Assembly (NCBI GenBank): GCA_022826755.1
Contig: JAJDUG010000074.1
Span: forward strand, 1 to 64,000
DNA length: 64,000 nucleotides
Reading direction: 5' to 3'
DNA from: Acidobacteriota bacterium
Lineage (GTDB): Bacteria; Acidobacteriota; Terriglobia; Versatilivoradales; Versatilivoraceae
The position numbers and the translations under genes are program-made. Under the pieces are notes generated by a model. It did no database searches and had not been told where the DNA came from. It was given only the letters and a program-made list of their open reading frames with translations. Of the stretch, positions 52,822 to 61,571 are shown piece after piece. Numbering within the stretch: position 1 is the stretch's first letter; every line of letters starts with the position of its first letter.

Positions 52822-53076
52822 TCAGCTCCCTGAGGATTGGTGAGGAGTGCTGTCGCCTGACTTTCTGCCTCCAAACCAGAAGGAGATGACGGCTGTACTC
52901 ACAGGAAGGATGGACAGAAACAAACTCTTCGCCTCATCGATCTTCCCGCAAACCAACAAGTACACAACCATTCCATAACCTCCGAAAAACAGGAAGCCCG
53001 CCGCCACATAAGTAATCACGATTCGCACATGGCTGCGGCGCAGTTGACGTTTCGCTTCAATCTCTTCAGGTGTCAT
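52822..53076 (-). CDS. Small two-helix membrane protein of unknown function
   Basis: An 84-residue protein with a charged N-terminus (EEIEAKRQLRRSHVR), two hydrophobic helices (IVITYVAAGFLFFGGYGMVV and LFLSILPVSTAVISFWFGGR) and a polar tail. I recognise no family; size and layout recall phage holin-like or uncharacterised small inner-membrane proteins. ATG 53076 has AAGGA nine bases upstream; longer starts upstream overlap the propeller gene. Confidence 0.6.
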   Translation of the reverse strand: MTPEEIEAKRQLRRSHVRIVITYVAAGFLFFGGYGMVVYLLVCGKIDEAKSLFLSILPVSTAVISFWFGGRKSGDSTPHQSSGS

Positions 53077-53107
53077 CGTTGTATCCTTATGGACTTTGTC
53101 CCCCGAT

Positions 53108-54406
53108 TCAGTTCCCAATCGCCAACAAGTGGCGGTCGGTTCTGAAATACCAGCGGCCGTCCACCAGGGCGGGCGAAGCCAGCACGGCAGCCTCCAGGCG
53201 ATTCACCCGGAGCAGTTCGAACTGGTTTCCCGCCTTGAGCACAAAGGTCTCGCCGGCATCGTTGGTGAAGAACACCTTGCCGTCCACTCCCACGGGCGAG
53301 GCCGAGAAGCCCTCGGACTTGGGCTCGCCCAGGAGTCCCTGCCACAGGACCTTCCCGGTGGCGGCCTCATAGCAGGTGGCCACGCTCACCATGTCGTTCA
53401 CCTGGTACAGCAGGTCCCCGTAGAGCAGCGGCGAGGGGACGAAGGAGGCTCCCTTGGACTGCTTCCAGGCCAGGTGGGTCCCGCTGACATCCCCCGATCC
53501 GCCCGGGCGGATGGCCAGCGTCGGCCCGGCCCGGCCCGACACGCAGAAAACCAGGCCGTGACCCACCACTGGCGTGGGAATGACCTCGGCCAGGTTCCCC
53601 CCGCAGTGCCAGAGTTCCTTGCCGCTGTCCGGATTGTAGGCCGTAACCCGCGCCTGGCTGCTGACGATCAGCTCGTCGCGGTCTCCGGCCCGGATGACGA
53701 TGGGCGTACCCCAGCCGACGCTGGCCTTGCGCTCGGTCTTCCAGCGGGACTTGCCGGTCCGCTTGTCGAATGCGGCCACGAACGAGCCCTGGCGCTGGTC
53801 CTCGTAAACAACGATGGTGTCCTTGTACAAGACGGGCGAGCCGGCCGACCCGTGGTAGTTTCGGATCGTTCCCAGGCTGTGGCGCCACACCACCTTGCCT
53901 TGAAAGTCCACCGCCGCCAGCCCCTGATTGCCGAAGGTGGCATAAACCGTTTGCCCGTCGGTGACCGGCGTGCCCGAGGCGTGGGAGTTCTTCCAGTAGA
54001 CCTTGCCGGGCTCGCCCGCCTGGAGGGTGGATTCCCAGAGGAGCTTCCCGTCGGACCTCCGATAGCACAGGACCGAGGGGCGTTTCCCGCCATCGCGGGC
54101 GGTGGTCAGAAAGATGCGATCCCCCCACACGATCGGAGAGGAATTGCCTCGACCCGGAACCTCGACCTTCCACCGGACGTTTTGGGTGGCCGACCAGGTA
54201 TCGGGATAGCCGCCTCCGCTGGCCAGGCCCTGCCCGGAGGGGCCCCGCCAGCGGGGCCAGTATCGATTGGCCTCTCCGTCGGGAAGGATCATCTGAATGC
54301 CGTTCCGGGGCCGGGTGCCCGGGGTGGGGCCGGCGGTTTCGACCTCGACGGCGAAAACCATGATCAGGACCAGGGCCAGGGAAATTGTCAGGGTTCGACT
54401 GGACAT
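53108..54406 (-). CDS. Exported PQQ-like beta-propeller protein
   Basis: A 432-residue protein with a signal peptide (LTISLALVLIMVFAVEVETA) and PQQ/BamB-type WD-like repeats: YWPRWRGPSGQGLA, GKLLWESTL, GKVVWRHSL, GKSRWKTE, GKELWHCGG and GKVLWQGLLG, each with the blade Trp. The WPRWRGP opening is typical of propellers common in Planctomycetota and Acidobacteriota that are paired with sulfatases or glycosidases. No catalytic residues are evident; probably a structural or binding protein. GGAGG precedes ATG 54406. Confidence 0.83.
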   Translation of the reverse strand: MSSRTLTISLALVLIMVFAVEVETAGPTPGTRPRNGIQMILPDGEANRYWPRWRGPSGQGLASGGGYPDTWSATQNVRWKVEVPGRGNSSPIVWGDRIFLTTARDGGKRPSVLCYRRSDGKLLWESTLQAGEPGKVYWKNSHASGTPVTDGQTVYATFGNQGLAAVDFQGKVVWRHSLGTIRNYHGSAGSPVLYKDTIVVYEDQRQGSFVAAFDKRTGKSRWKTERKASVGWGTPIVIRAGDRDELIVSSQARVTAYNPDSGKELWHCGGNLAEVIPTPVVGHGLVFCVSGRAGPTLAIRPGGSGDVSGTHLAWKQSKGASFVPSPLLYGDLLYQVNDMVSVATCYEAATGKVLWQGLLGEPKSEGFSASPVGVDGKVFFTNDAGETFVLKAGNQFELLRVNRLEAAVLASPALVDGRWYFRTDRHLLAIGN

Positions 54407-55125
54407 GGGGCGACCTCCGTGCTGTGGTGACGAATCGAGGCAACCCCCACTATAGGGACAAAAAGGCTGCTTGCGCCACGGAAATTTCGGGACGGAAGGG
54501 TATCGCCGCGCCTGAAACAACCGAGAAAAGAGTGATCCACTTCAGGCTGTAGGGATGTGCAGGATTTTTTCAGGAAACGGCCGGCTTGCAATCCCGGGCA
54601 TCGGCAAGCTCGCACCGGACCATCGCCGAAGCCGGCTTCCGGTGCAGGAACGTCCCGTTCTGTTTATCCTGTTTATCCTGTGCATCGATGTTCATAAAAA
54701 CGACCGATTCCCCGGAGCTGTTGCCATTCGATCCAAGTGGAACCGTTCCCACGCGCCGCAGGAAACAGGCATAATCTTGAGTTGAAAGGCACGGACGTCT
54801 ATCGGCGTCTTCGTCGTGCACGGGATTAGCGGCGCTTCCAATGCGAGGGGAACACTGCCGGCCAATCCGCGCTCGGCTGCCTCGGCGGCGGCGCATCCCC
54901 AGTCAGGGTAGCGAGTGCCTCCCAACCATAAGGGCCTTGCGGTCTCCCGACAGTAGAGAACTTGCCGGAAGGGCCTGAATCCTATAGATTTCACCCGGCC
55001 GCCGGTGCCGATGGGAACGGTCGACTCCGTCCCGGCGGGTCCCCGCAGGCTCGTTGGGGACGCTCCTTCGGCATCAAGTCGTCGCCGTCCCCCGGCCCGA
55101 TCCTCGTTCCCCTTGGCCCGACCTC
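54407..55125. other. Gene-free stretch holding a family C element
   Basis: 720 bp between divergent genes. Apart from the element at 54552-54694 I see nothing coding; open frames on both strands lack ribosome sites and recognisable domains. The promoters of the two divergent genes must lie here. Confidence 0.5.
54552..54694. repeat. Family C element, copy 1 (about 143 bp)
   Basis: Related to the copy at 57079-57225. Shared blocks are GTGCAGGATTTTTTC at the left, GGCTTGCA in the middle, a CCGGTGCAGGAACGTC-like part, and TATCCTGTGCATCGATGTTCA at the right end. The left arm is shortened compared with copy 2. Confidence 0.7.
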
Positions 55126-56055
55126 ATGGACTCCAGGCTCAAGCCATTCCTTCTCTCTCTGGCCAAGGTGGTATTGGGGATCGCGGTCCTCATTGCCGCG
55201 GGGAACGAGGTGTTGGGAGCGCTGGCCAGGATGGAGTCCTCCCAGGTCCGGTTTTCAGTGCCGATTCTAGGCCTCAGCCTCCTCTGCTACCTGGTGGGAA
55301 TGGCCGTGTTTGCCGAGTTCTGGCGGCGGGCGGTGGGCGCTCTTGCAGGAAACCTGCCCCGATTGGATTGCCATTTCGCCTATTTTGTCAGTCAACTGGG
55401 AAAGTATGTTCCCGGGAAGGCCTGGGTGATCCTGATTCGATACGCACTGGTTGGAAAGAACTGCCTGAGCTTCAGGGCAGCGACCGCCTCCAGCGTCTAT
55501 GAGACCTTCAACGTGATGGGATCCGGGGCGCTGCTCTCGTTTCCGGTGTTGCTGCTCCTGGGTGGCGATCCCACCCTGCCGTGGCTGGCCCTTGGCCTGT
55601 CGGCGGTGCTGCTGGCGGCTTGCCATCCCCCGGTGTCGGGCTGGATTGCCAGGGTGGCGGGTTGGGGATCAGGCAGGGAGGAAAAACTCGTGCCGGTGCC
55701 TTCCTGGAGGGTGTTGGGCAAGGGAGCGCCTCTCCTGATTCTGGGCTGGGTCCTGGCCGGCGCCAGCTTTCCCTTGGCGGGAGCCGGCATCGGAGTGGCC
55801 TACCCGGGGTTGAGTGAAGTCGTGCTGACGGGAGCGGCTTCGGGGCTGTCGGTTGCCGCCGGGTTCGTGGTCCTGGTGGCGCCGGCGGGTTTGGGGGTTC
55901 GCGAATGGCTGCTGGTCGAGACCCTGGGCCCGTCGGTAGGAGAAGGACCGGCGGCGCTGGTTGCGGTTGCGGCCAGGGGCTTGCAGGTTTGCGGCGAGTT
56001 GGGGATGGCGGCCGTCCTCTATGGCATGAGAAAGGCAGGGGGACCGCATGCTTAG
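55126..56055 (+). CDS. Lysylphosphatidylglycerol synthase/flippase-like (UPF0104) membrane protein
   Basis: A 309-residue protein with about eight hydrophobic helices. YFVSQLGKYVPGKAWVILIR (about residue 82) is the UPF0104/LPG-synthase transmembrane signature, as is the glycine-rich AAGFVVLVAPAGLGVRE near residue 260. Members with no soluble catalytic domain, as here, are thought to move lipid-linked sugars or lipids across the membrane. Its end overlaps the glycosyltransferase gene by eight bases, so both act together, probably in envelope glycolipid synthesis. Confidence 0.82.
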   Translation: MDSRLKPFLLSLAKVVLGIAVLIAAGNEVLGALARMESSQVRFSVPILGLSLLCYLVGMAVFAEFWRRAVGALAGNLPRLDCHFAYFVSQLGKYVPGKAWVILIRYALVGKNCLSFRAATASSVYETFNVMGSGALLSFPVLLLLGGDPTLPWLALGLSAVLLAACHPPVSGWIARVAGWGSGREEKLVPVPSWRVLGKGAPLLILGWVLAGASFPLAGAGIGVAYPGLSEVVLTGAASGLSVAAGFVVLVAPAGLGVREWLLVETLGPSVGEGPAALVAVAARGLQVCGELGMAAVLYGMRKAGGPHA

Positions 56056-56992
56056 TATCGTGATCCCTGCCCGCAACGAAGTGGACAGCCTGGAAACCCT
56101 GCACCGGGAGATCGACGCGGTGCTGGGCGGGTCGGACCTGCAGGCTGAAATCGTCATTGTGGATGACGGGTCCACCGACGGCACCTGGTCCAGGATCGTG
56201 GCTCTGGCCGAGGCCGACCCGCGAGTGCGGGGAATCCGTTTTCGCCGAAACTTTGGAAAAGCGGCGGCCCTCAGCGCCGCCTTCGCCAGCGTTCGAGGCG
56301 ATCCGGTGGTCACCCTGGACGCCGATCTGCAGGACGATCCCGCCTCGATCCCTCAACTGGTTCACAAGCTCGAGGAGGGCTTCGACCTGGTTTCAGCCTG
56401 GAGAAGGGAACGCTTCGACCCCTGGCACAAGCGTTGGCCAAGCCTCCTCTTCAACTGGCTGGTCGGTATCTTCAGCGGGCTGAGGCTGCATGATCACAAC
56501 TGCGGCCTGAAGTGCTACCGGTTGGAGGTGGTCAAGGAGATCCGATTGTTCGGGGAACTGCACCGATTCATTACGCTGCTGGCTCATCGGAGCGGATTCC
56601 GTGTCACCGAAATCGAAACCCGGCATCGACCCCGGCTCTACGGCCGCTCGAAATATGGAGCGGCCCGACTCCTGACGGGGTTGCTGGACCTCTCGACCCT
56701 GGGCTTCCTGGGAAGCTTGCGGCGGCGGCCCATCCATCTGCTGGGCGGGCTGGGACTGTTGGCTTTTGCCGCCGGGGTCTTGGGATTGGCTTACCTGGCC
56801 GGCGTGTGGTTCTCGGGTGGGGGGCCGATCGGCAACCGCCCCCTGCTGATCTACTCGGTGGCCGCCCTGGTCGTGGGAGGCCAGATGATGACCCTGGGCA
56901 TCCTGGCGGAACTCATTACCTCTCCGGGATCGAGGTTCGGGCAGGGAGATCCGCGTCCCTACAGTATCTCCGAAAGGTCTGGCGAGCCCTGA
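56048..56992 (+). CDS. Family 2 glycosyltransferase (polyprenyl-phosphate sugar transferase type)
   Basis: A 314-residue GT2 enzyme of the DPM1/ArnC/GtrB type. The catalytic domain has IVIPARNE, IVDDGSTDGTW, RNFGKAAALSAAF, LDADLQDDP and a C-terminal pair of membrane helices (LLGGLGLLAFAAGVLGLAYL; LLIYSVAALVVGGQMMTLG). These enzymes attach a sugar to a polyprenyl phosphate. The overlap with the flippase-like gene supports a glycan-lipid export role. Confidence 0.9.
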   Translation: MLSIVIPARNEVDSLETLHREIDAVLGGSDLQAEIVIVDDGSTDGTWSRIVALAEADPRVRGIRFRRNFGKAAALSAAFASVRGDPVVTLDADLQDDPASIPQLVHKLEEGFDLVSAWRRERFDPWHKRWPSLLFNWLVGIFSGLRLHDHNCGLKCYRLEVVKEIRLFGELHRFITLLAHRSGFRVTEIETRHRPRLYGRSKYGAARLLTGLLDLSTLGFLGSLRRRPIHLLGGLGLLAFAAGVLGLAYLAGVWFSGGGPIGNRPLLIYSVAALVVGGQMMTLGILAELITSPGSRFGQGDPRPYSISERSGEP

Positions 56993-57078
56993 CGAGGCAG
57001 CCCCACACACCTGAGACGAACGCCTGCGCCTGGTGGCTGGAAACCGGTTCAAAGTTGAGCAGGGGCATTGTTTGATTC

Positions 57079-57225
57079 ACATCGATGCACAGGATGCACA
57101 GGATTTTTTTCTGGAGACGGCAGGCTTGCAGTCCTGAACATCCGCAAATGCGCACGCGATCATCGCCGGAGTCAACCTCTTGTGCAGCAGCGTCTCGTCC
57201 TGATTATCCTGTGCATCGATGTTCA
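57079..57225. repeat. Family C element with terminal inverted repeats, copy 2
   Basis: A 147-bp element. The left end ACATCGATGCACAGGAT and the right end ATCCTGTGCATCGATGT are perfect inverted repeats of 17 bp. No protein is encoded. The interior TTGCAGTCCTGAACATCCGC also resembles copy 1. It lies between the glycosyltransferase and membrane-protein genes and accounts for that gap. Confidence 0.78.
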
Positions 57226-57388
57226 ATGATCCGAAAAACCGGTTCGACCGAACTTGGCCCCGGCTACCGACAGGCCACGAATGTTCCTTGTTTCACTCTC
57301 AAATGATCCGTACGACAGGGCGGGTGCCCGGCAAACCGCGACCTCGGATTCAACCTGCAGAACCGTTGGCCGGGCCCAGGGGAAGATC

Positions 57389-58660
57389 ATGAACAACCAA
57401 GGCAGCTTCACCACCCTGATCGTAGTAGTGGCCATCGGGTTGAGTTTCGGATCGCTGCTTCGGCTGCAACCGCTTTCCAGTGCCAACGACAGGTCCCGCT
57501 GGAGCACGGTCTGGAGTCTGAACGCCGGGCAGGGTTACGTCATTGACGAGACTCCCTACCCGACCATCGACAAGGTCAAGCGCGGGGGCCACTTCTATTC
57601 CAGCAAGCCGGCCCTGCTGCCGACGCTGATCGCGGGCCTGGTCTGGGCCATCGGCATGGTGACCGGAATGACCCTTCCGGAAAACCAGGACTTCATCGTG
57701 CGGTTCGTGCTGGTCCTGATCAATCTCGTCCCCTTCGCCGGGCTGCTGGTGCTCTACTCCCGCCTGCTTCAAAGGCTGGGCTTTGACACCTCCACCGTCC
57801 TCTATTGCCTTTGCGCCGCCGGCCTGGGCACCTATCTGACCGCCTACAGCGTGACGCTCAACAACCATACCCTGGCGGCCACCGCCGTCTTCTTTGCACT
57901 CTATTGTTTCATTCGCATTGCCTATGAGGAGCAAAGACACTGGAAGTACTTCGCACTCTGCGGCTTGTGCTCCGCCTGGGCCGTGGCCAACGAGATGCTG
58001 GCCTTGCCCTTGGCCCTGGTCCTGATGGGATGGCTGTTTCGGACCTCCCCCAAAGCTACGGCCGCCTGGTTTCTGCCGCCTGCCGCCCTGATGGGTGCCG
58101 GCTTCCTGATTACCCTCTATCTGTCGACCGGCGGGTTGATTCCCTACTACTTGTACTTCGATACGCCGCTCTACCAATATGAAGGCAGCTACTGGAACGA
58201 ACCCGAGGGCATTGACGCCGCTGACGACCCCAAGTGGTTCTACCTCTTCAACCTGGTCCTGGGACACCACGGCGTGCTGAGCTTGACCCCGGTATTCATC
58301 CTTTCCTTTGCGGGATTCTTCGCCAAAGACAGGTTGCAGGGAATCTACCGGTTGGGAGGGGTGCTCACCTTGGGAATGGTGCTCTTCTACACACTGCAGA
58401 CCAACAACTATGGAGGGAACTGCCAGGGTGCGCGCTGGCTATTCTGGCTGATCCCCTTCTGGTTGCTCGCGCTCCCCGCGGTTGTCCGACAGGTGCTGCC
58501 CATCCGCGGATACAGGTGGATTGCCTACCTGTTGCTGATCGTTTCGCTCTCCTCGGTTGCCTTTGCCTGGAGCGGGCACAGGGACGACCGCCGCCCGGGT
58601 CCCTGGAGTTCCTCCTGGCTGCATCTGGCCATGCGCTCGGCGGGATGGATCGACTACTGA
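57389..58660 (+). CDS. Polytopic membrane protein, possible GT-C-like glycosyltransferase
   Basis: A 423-residue membrane protein with about eleven hydrophobic segments. An early periplasmic loop contains the charged motif TPYPTIDKVKRGGHFYSSKP, reminiscent of the Asp/Glu-containing loop of GT-C transferases (ArnT-like). I cannot assign a family firmly. It follows the glycosyltransferase pair and precedes the tRNA cluster. The start is set at ATG 57389 (GGGGAAGATC upstream). Confidence 0.65.
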   Translation: MNNQGSFTTLIVVVAIGLSFGSLLRLQPLSSANDRSRWSTVWSLNAGQGYVIDETPYPTIDKVKRGGHFYSSKPALLPTLIAGLVWAIGMVTGMTLPENQDFIVRFVLVLINLVPFAGLLVLYSRLLQRLGFDTSTVLYCLCAAGLGTYLTAYSVTLNNHTLAATAVFFALYCFIRIAYEEQRHWKYFALCGLCSAWAVANEMLALPLALVLMGWLFRTSPKATAAWFLPPAALMGAGFLITLYLSTGGLIPYYLYFDTPLYQYEGSYWNEPEGIDAADDPKWFYLFNLVLGHHGVLSLTPVFILSFAGFFAKDRLQGIYRLGGVLTLGMVLFYTLQTNNYGGNCQGARWLFWLIPFWLLALPAVVRQVLPIRGYRWIAYLLLIVSLSSVAFAWSGHRDDRRPGPWSSSWLHLAMRSAGWIDY

Positions 58661-58675
58661 AATCGAAAAAACTGG

Positions 58676-58750
58676 CGTCCCGTAGGGGATTTGAACCCCT
58701 GTTGCCGCCGTGAAAGGGCGGTGTCCTAGGCCAGACTAGACGAACGGGAC
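58676..58750 (-). tRNA. tRNA-Glu (TTC)
   Basis: On the minus strand a 75-base cloverleaf with a GTCCCGT/ACGGGAC acceptor stem, anticodon loop CTTTCAC (anticodon TTC), and GTTCAAAT T-loop. No CCA is encoded. Confidence 0.93.
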
Positions 58751-58824
58751 TTGGAGGTGGGTTCGGCAGACAGTTCGTGTGAAGATCGGGTCGGTTGCCG
58801 GGCTCGACCGATGGTTGGAGCTGG

Positions 58825-58897
58825 TGAGCCGTGCTGGGCTCGAACCAGCGACCCTCTCCTTAAAAGGGAGATGCTCTACCAACTGAGCTAACGGCCC
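58825..58897 (-). tRNA. tRNA-Lys (TTT)
   Basis: A 73-base cloverleaf on the minus strand: GGGCCGT acceptor, D-loop AGCTCAGTTGGTAGAGC, anticodon loop CTTTTAA (anticodon TTT), T-loop GGTTCGAGCC. CCA is not encoded. Confidence 0.93.
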
Positions 58898-59090
58898 CCG
58901 CAAAAGCTGAGCTATCTTAGAGGCTACTCGCAGGGCTGTCAAGGTCCGCTTGGGGATCGTCGGAGATGGCCGTGTCCCCCGGTCGCTCCCACACCTTGCC
59001 GTGTCGCGGGGCCCGTTTCGGTTCCTTGACTTCGGGTACCAACCATTGTATATTCCAGTCCGTTTTGAGCCCGGATCGCCGGGCTGTCAG

Positions 59091-59166
59091 GGGCGGTTAG
59101 CTCAGCTGGGAGAGCACATCCCTTACAAGGATGGGGTCACTGGTTCGAGCCCAGTACCGCCCACCA
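59091..59166 (+). tRNA. tRNA-Val (TAC)
   Basis: A 76-base cloverleaf with encoded CCA end: GGGCGGT/ACCGCCC acceptor stem, anticodon loop CTTACAA (anticodon TAC), T-loop GGTTCGAGCC. Confidence 0.94.
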
Positions 59167-59186
59167 TGGCGAACCTTTATTTCCGC

Positions 59187-59263
59187 GGGGTCGTAGTTCA
59201 GTTGGTTAGAACGCTGGCCTGTCACGTCAGAGGTCGCGGGTTCGAGTCCCGTCGGCCCCGCCA
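59187..59263 (+). tRNA. tRNA-Asp (GTC)
   Basis: A 77-base cloverleaf with encoded CCA: GGGGTCG/CGGCCCC acceptor stem, D-arm AGTTCAGTTGGTTAGA, anticodon loop CTGTCAC (anticodon GTC), T-loop GGTTCGAGTCC. Twenty bases after the tRNA-Val; probably one transcript leading into the DUF507 genes. Confidence 0.95.
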
Positions 59264-59275
59264 TCTTCCGTGCCT

Positions 59276-59554
59276 ATGGGGCTGCAAAGGGACTACGTCC
59301 GCTACCTCTCGCGCCGGGTCGTGGATGAGTTGATCAAACGGGAAATGATTGAGATTCCCGTGTTATCCCCTCTGCGGGACCAGGTGCTGGTGGTGATGGA
59401 AGAAGAGTTGAGCGTAGAGGATCGTATCAACGAGGAGGCCAGAAACCTGCTGCAGCAGTACGCGGAACACATGCGGCAAACCGGGGTTTCCTATCACGAG
59501 ATGTTCAAGATGGTGAAGAACCGGTTGGTCAAGGAAAAGAAGGTGATTCTGTAA
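59276..59554 (+). CDS. DUF507-family protein (first copy)
   Basis: A 92-residue cytosolic protein of the DUF507 family: LSRRVVDELIKREMIEI, then an acidic helical middle (MEEELSVEDRINEEARNLL) and KMVKNRLVKEKK at the end. Function is unknown. It starts 13 bases after the tRNA-Asp gene and is followed six bases after its stop by a second DUF507 gene, so the three are likely co-transcribed. ATG 59276 is preferred to a GTG at 59270. Confidence 0.82.
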   Translation: MGLQRDYVRYLSRRVVDELIKREMIEIPVLSPLRDQVLVVMEEELSVEDRINEEARNLLQQYAEHMRQTGVSYHEMFKMVKNRLVKEKKVIL

Positions 59555-59560
59555 CCCGCC

Positions 59561-59830
59561 ATGCGCCTGAGCCGCGACAAGATCAACAAGCTGGCTCACG
59601 TGGTGACGGATGAGCTTGTGGTTCACGACGAGGTGGAATTCGTCGAGGACCGAAATACCATCCGACTGGAAATCGTGAAAATCCTGAACGAGGAGATGAA
59701 GAAGGAGGAGGGCCTGGACCAGGAAGCCAGAAGAAAGATCGAGTCCCAGAAAAAGACGGTTCCCGAAGGCAGCCTGGAGTGGGATATTCTCTATCGCAAG
59801 TACTATGCCGAAGAGTTGAAGAAGCTGTAG
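59561..59830 (+). CDS. DUF507-family protein (second copy)
   Basis: An 89-residue paralogue of the preceding protein with the family pattern RLSRDKINKLAHVVTDEL, IRLEIVKILNEEMKKEE and EWDILYRKYYAEELKKL. The tandem pair is typical of Deltaproteobacteria, Nitrospirota and Acidobacteriota. Likely two halves of a heteromer. A strong terminator follows. Confidence 0.85.
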   Translation: MRLSRDKINKLAHVVTDELVVHDEVEFVEDRNTIRLEIVKILNEEMKKEEGLDQEARRKIESQKKTVPEGSLEWDILYRKYYAEELKKL

Positions 59831-59856
59831 TCCGATTTCATTCCGGTTGAATCCTC

Positions 59857-59901
59857 AAAAAGAAAAGCCAGCGAGCCGAAAGGCCGCTGGCTTTTCTTTT
59901 T
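59857..59901. terminator. Bidirectional intrinsic terminator
   Basis: A long GC-rich hairpin (AGCCAGCG / CGCTGGCT with inner GCC-GAAA-GGC) flanked by AAAAAGAAA on one side and TTTCTTTTT on the other. It can end transcription of both the DUF507 operon (plus) and the M48 protease gene (minus). Confidence 0.93.
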
Positions 59902-59920
59902 GTGCGTTTTCGAAACTGCC

Positions 59921-60931
59921 CTATTTCCTGCGTTTGAGAGTGGGGCGCTCCTCGTCGTCGGCCGGGTCGTCGGAGACTTCCTCCACCTCCCCGCTGGTGC
60001 GCCGCTTCAGGGAGGGGCGGCCCGATTTTTCACCCTTCTTGGGTCGGCTGGCGTTCTCCAGGGCCAGGAGCTTGGACTTGATCCGGTCGAACTCCGAGGT
60101 GTTGATGACGTATTGTTCCCGCTCCGGGAGAATGGTGGCGATGTTCTTCTGGGTCTTGACGATACGATCACCGGTCGGCGGGTGGGTGCGAAAAGCCTTG
60201 GCCAGCTTGCCCGGCTTCTTTTTCTCCAGAGCCTGAATCTTCTCGAAGAAGGAAACCGAGGAGGTCGGATCGTAGCCGGTCTTGTACAGGTACTGCAGCC
60301 CCAGAAAATCGGCTTCGGTTTCGGCTTTCCGGCTGAAATGCAGGAACTGCAGGGGGATCAGAAATCCGGCGGCCTGGTAGAGACCGTAGCCGAGGGCGCC
60401 GCCCATGAAGATCAAGGGCAGCATGGCGTAGTTGGCGATCTGGCCCTTGGTGGCGTTCTCGGTCCCGTGGCGCGCGGTGACGTGGGCTATTTCGTGGGCC
60501 ATCACGCCGGCCAGCTCCGACTCCGACTCCGCCGAGGTGATCAATCCGGAGTTAACGTAAAAGAATCCGCCGGGCAGAGCGAAAGCATTGACCTGGTCGG
60601 AATCCACCACCTTGATGGTGAAGGGCACCTTGGAGTCGGAATTCCGAACCAGGTTCTGGCCGACGCGGTTCACGTATTCGTTGATTTCGGGGTCGGTGAC
60701 CAGCTTGACCTGCTGCTCGATCTGCATGGATAGCCGCTTGCCCAAGGCGATCTCCCGCTCGATCGAGTAGAAATTCAAGCTGCGTTTGTTGATTTCCCGG
60801 TTGCCGACGTTCTCCAAGTCCGCGTTCTTCTTCTTTTTCTTCTTCTTTTCGGCCAGAAGGGGACTGTGGATCCCGAATCCGAGAAATGCCGCCAAGGTCA
60901 TGGCCAATAGCTGCCTGAGCCTACGCTTCAT
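59921..60931 (-). CDS. Secreted M48-family zinc metalloprotease (BepA/LoiP-like)
   Basis: A 336-residue protein with a signal peptide (LLAMTLAAFLGFGIHSPLLA) followed by a Lys-rich stretch. The active site is MAHEIAHVTARHG (HExxH); the third ligand Glu lies in SRKAETEADFLGLQY. The C-terminus is charged (RRTSGEVEEVSDDPADDEE). Relatives act in outer-membrane protein quality control. GAGGAG precedes ATG 60931; the apparent N-terminal extension upstream lies in non-coding repeats. Confidence 0.9.
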   Translation of the reverse strand: MKRRLRQLLAMTLAAFLGFGIHSPLLAEKKKKKKKNADLENVGNREINKRSLNFYSIEREIALGKRLSMQIEQQVKLVTDPEINEYVNRVGQNLVRNSDSKVPFTIKVVDSDQVNAFALPGGFFYVNSGLITSAESESELAGVMAHEIAHVTARHGTENATKGQIANYAMLPLIFMGGALGYGLYQAAGFLIPLQFLHFSRKAETEADFLGLQYLYKTGYDPTSSVSFFEKIQALEKKKPGKLAKAFRTHPPTGDRIVKTQKNIATILPEREQYVINTSEFDRIKSKLLALENASRPKKGEKSGRPSLKRRTSGEVEEVSDDPADDEERPTLKRRK

Positions 60932-61571
60932 CGAACTCGCTCCTCTCTTGGTCATCACACTCGATGACCAATCCGGACAAACTGACTGCCACAAATATTT
61001 TAGCATCGATAGAACCTGTCTGAAACAACAGAAAAAAACAGAAAAAAAGAGTGATCCACGAAGGACCACGAAGAACGACGAAGGGCCGCCAAGGCGCTGA
61101 GGTTAACGGCGACGGGGTCGCAAGATCACGCAGGCAGGAAAGATATCCACGAAGGAAAACGACGAACCACGAATGGACACGAATGAACACCAATGAACGG
61201 CCTGATGAGTCGCTTATTGGGGGACAACCGATATCGAGGAGGTTGTCTACGAAGGACACGAAGGGATACAAATCAACAAGATCGCAGAAACATCTTGGTG
61301 TCGCTTGTCGTTGAAGAAAGTCCCTCCCTATTCGTGTCTATTCGTGTTCATTCGTGGTTCGTCTCGATTGACGGCCCCCTGTTTCACCCTCGAAGGGTCC
61401 GCCCCGTCGTCGGGGGTGGGTGCCGGACTTACTTGAAGGACTGCGCCGAGACCGACAAGATGCTTTACGTGTCGATCAAGTAGCTCTTCACTCTCCACTC
61501 TTCACTCTCCACTTTTCGCCTGGGCGCGTCGCCGTCCCATACGACGGGGCGGGGGCGGTGCTTGCCAGAAT
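60932..61571. other. Gene-free stretch with CACGAA-type repeats
   Basis: 640 bp without a supported gene. It contains several CCACGAAGGACACGAA-type repeats (near 61050, 61150, 61255) and the inverted-repeat pair described separately. Small open frames here are repeat-derived. Confidence 0.5.
61161..61363. repeat. Inverted-repeat element of CACGAAT type
   Basis: CGAACCACGAATGGACAC (61164-61181) and its inverse, GTGTTCATTCGTGGTTCG-type (about 61345-61362), bound a 200-bp segment. This looks like a MITE or a remnant of one; the interior encodes nothing. Confidence 0.6.
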
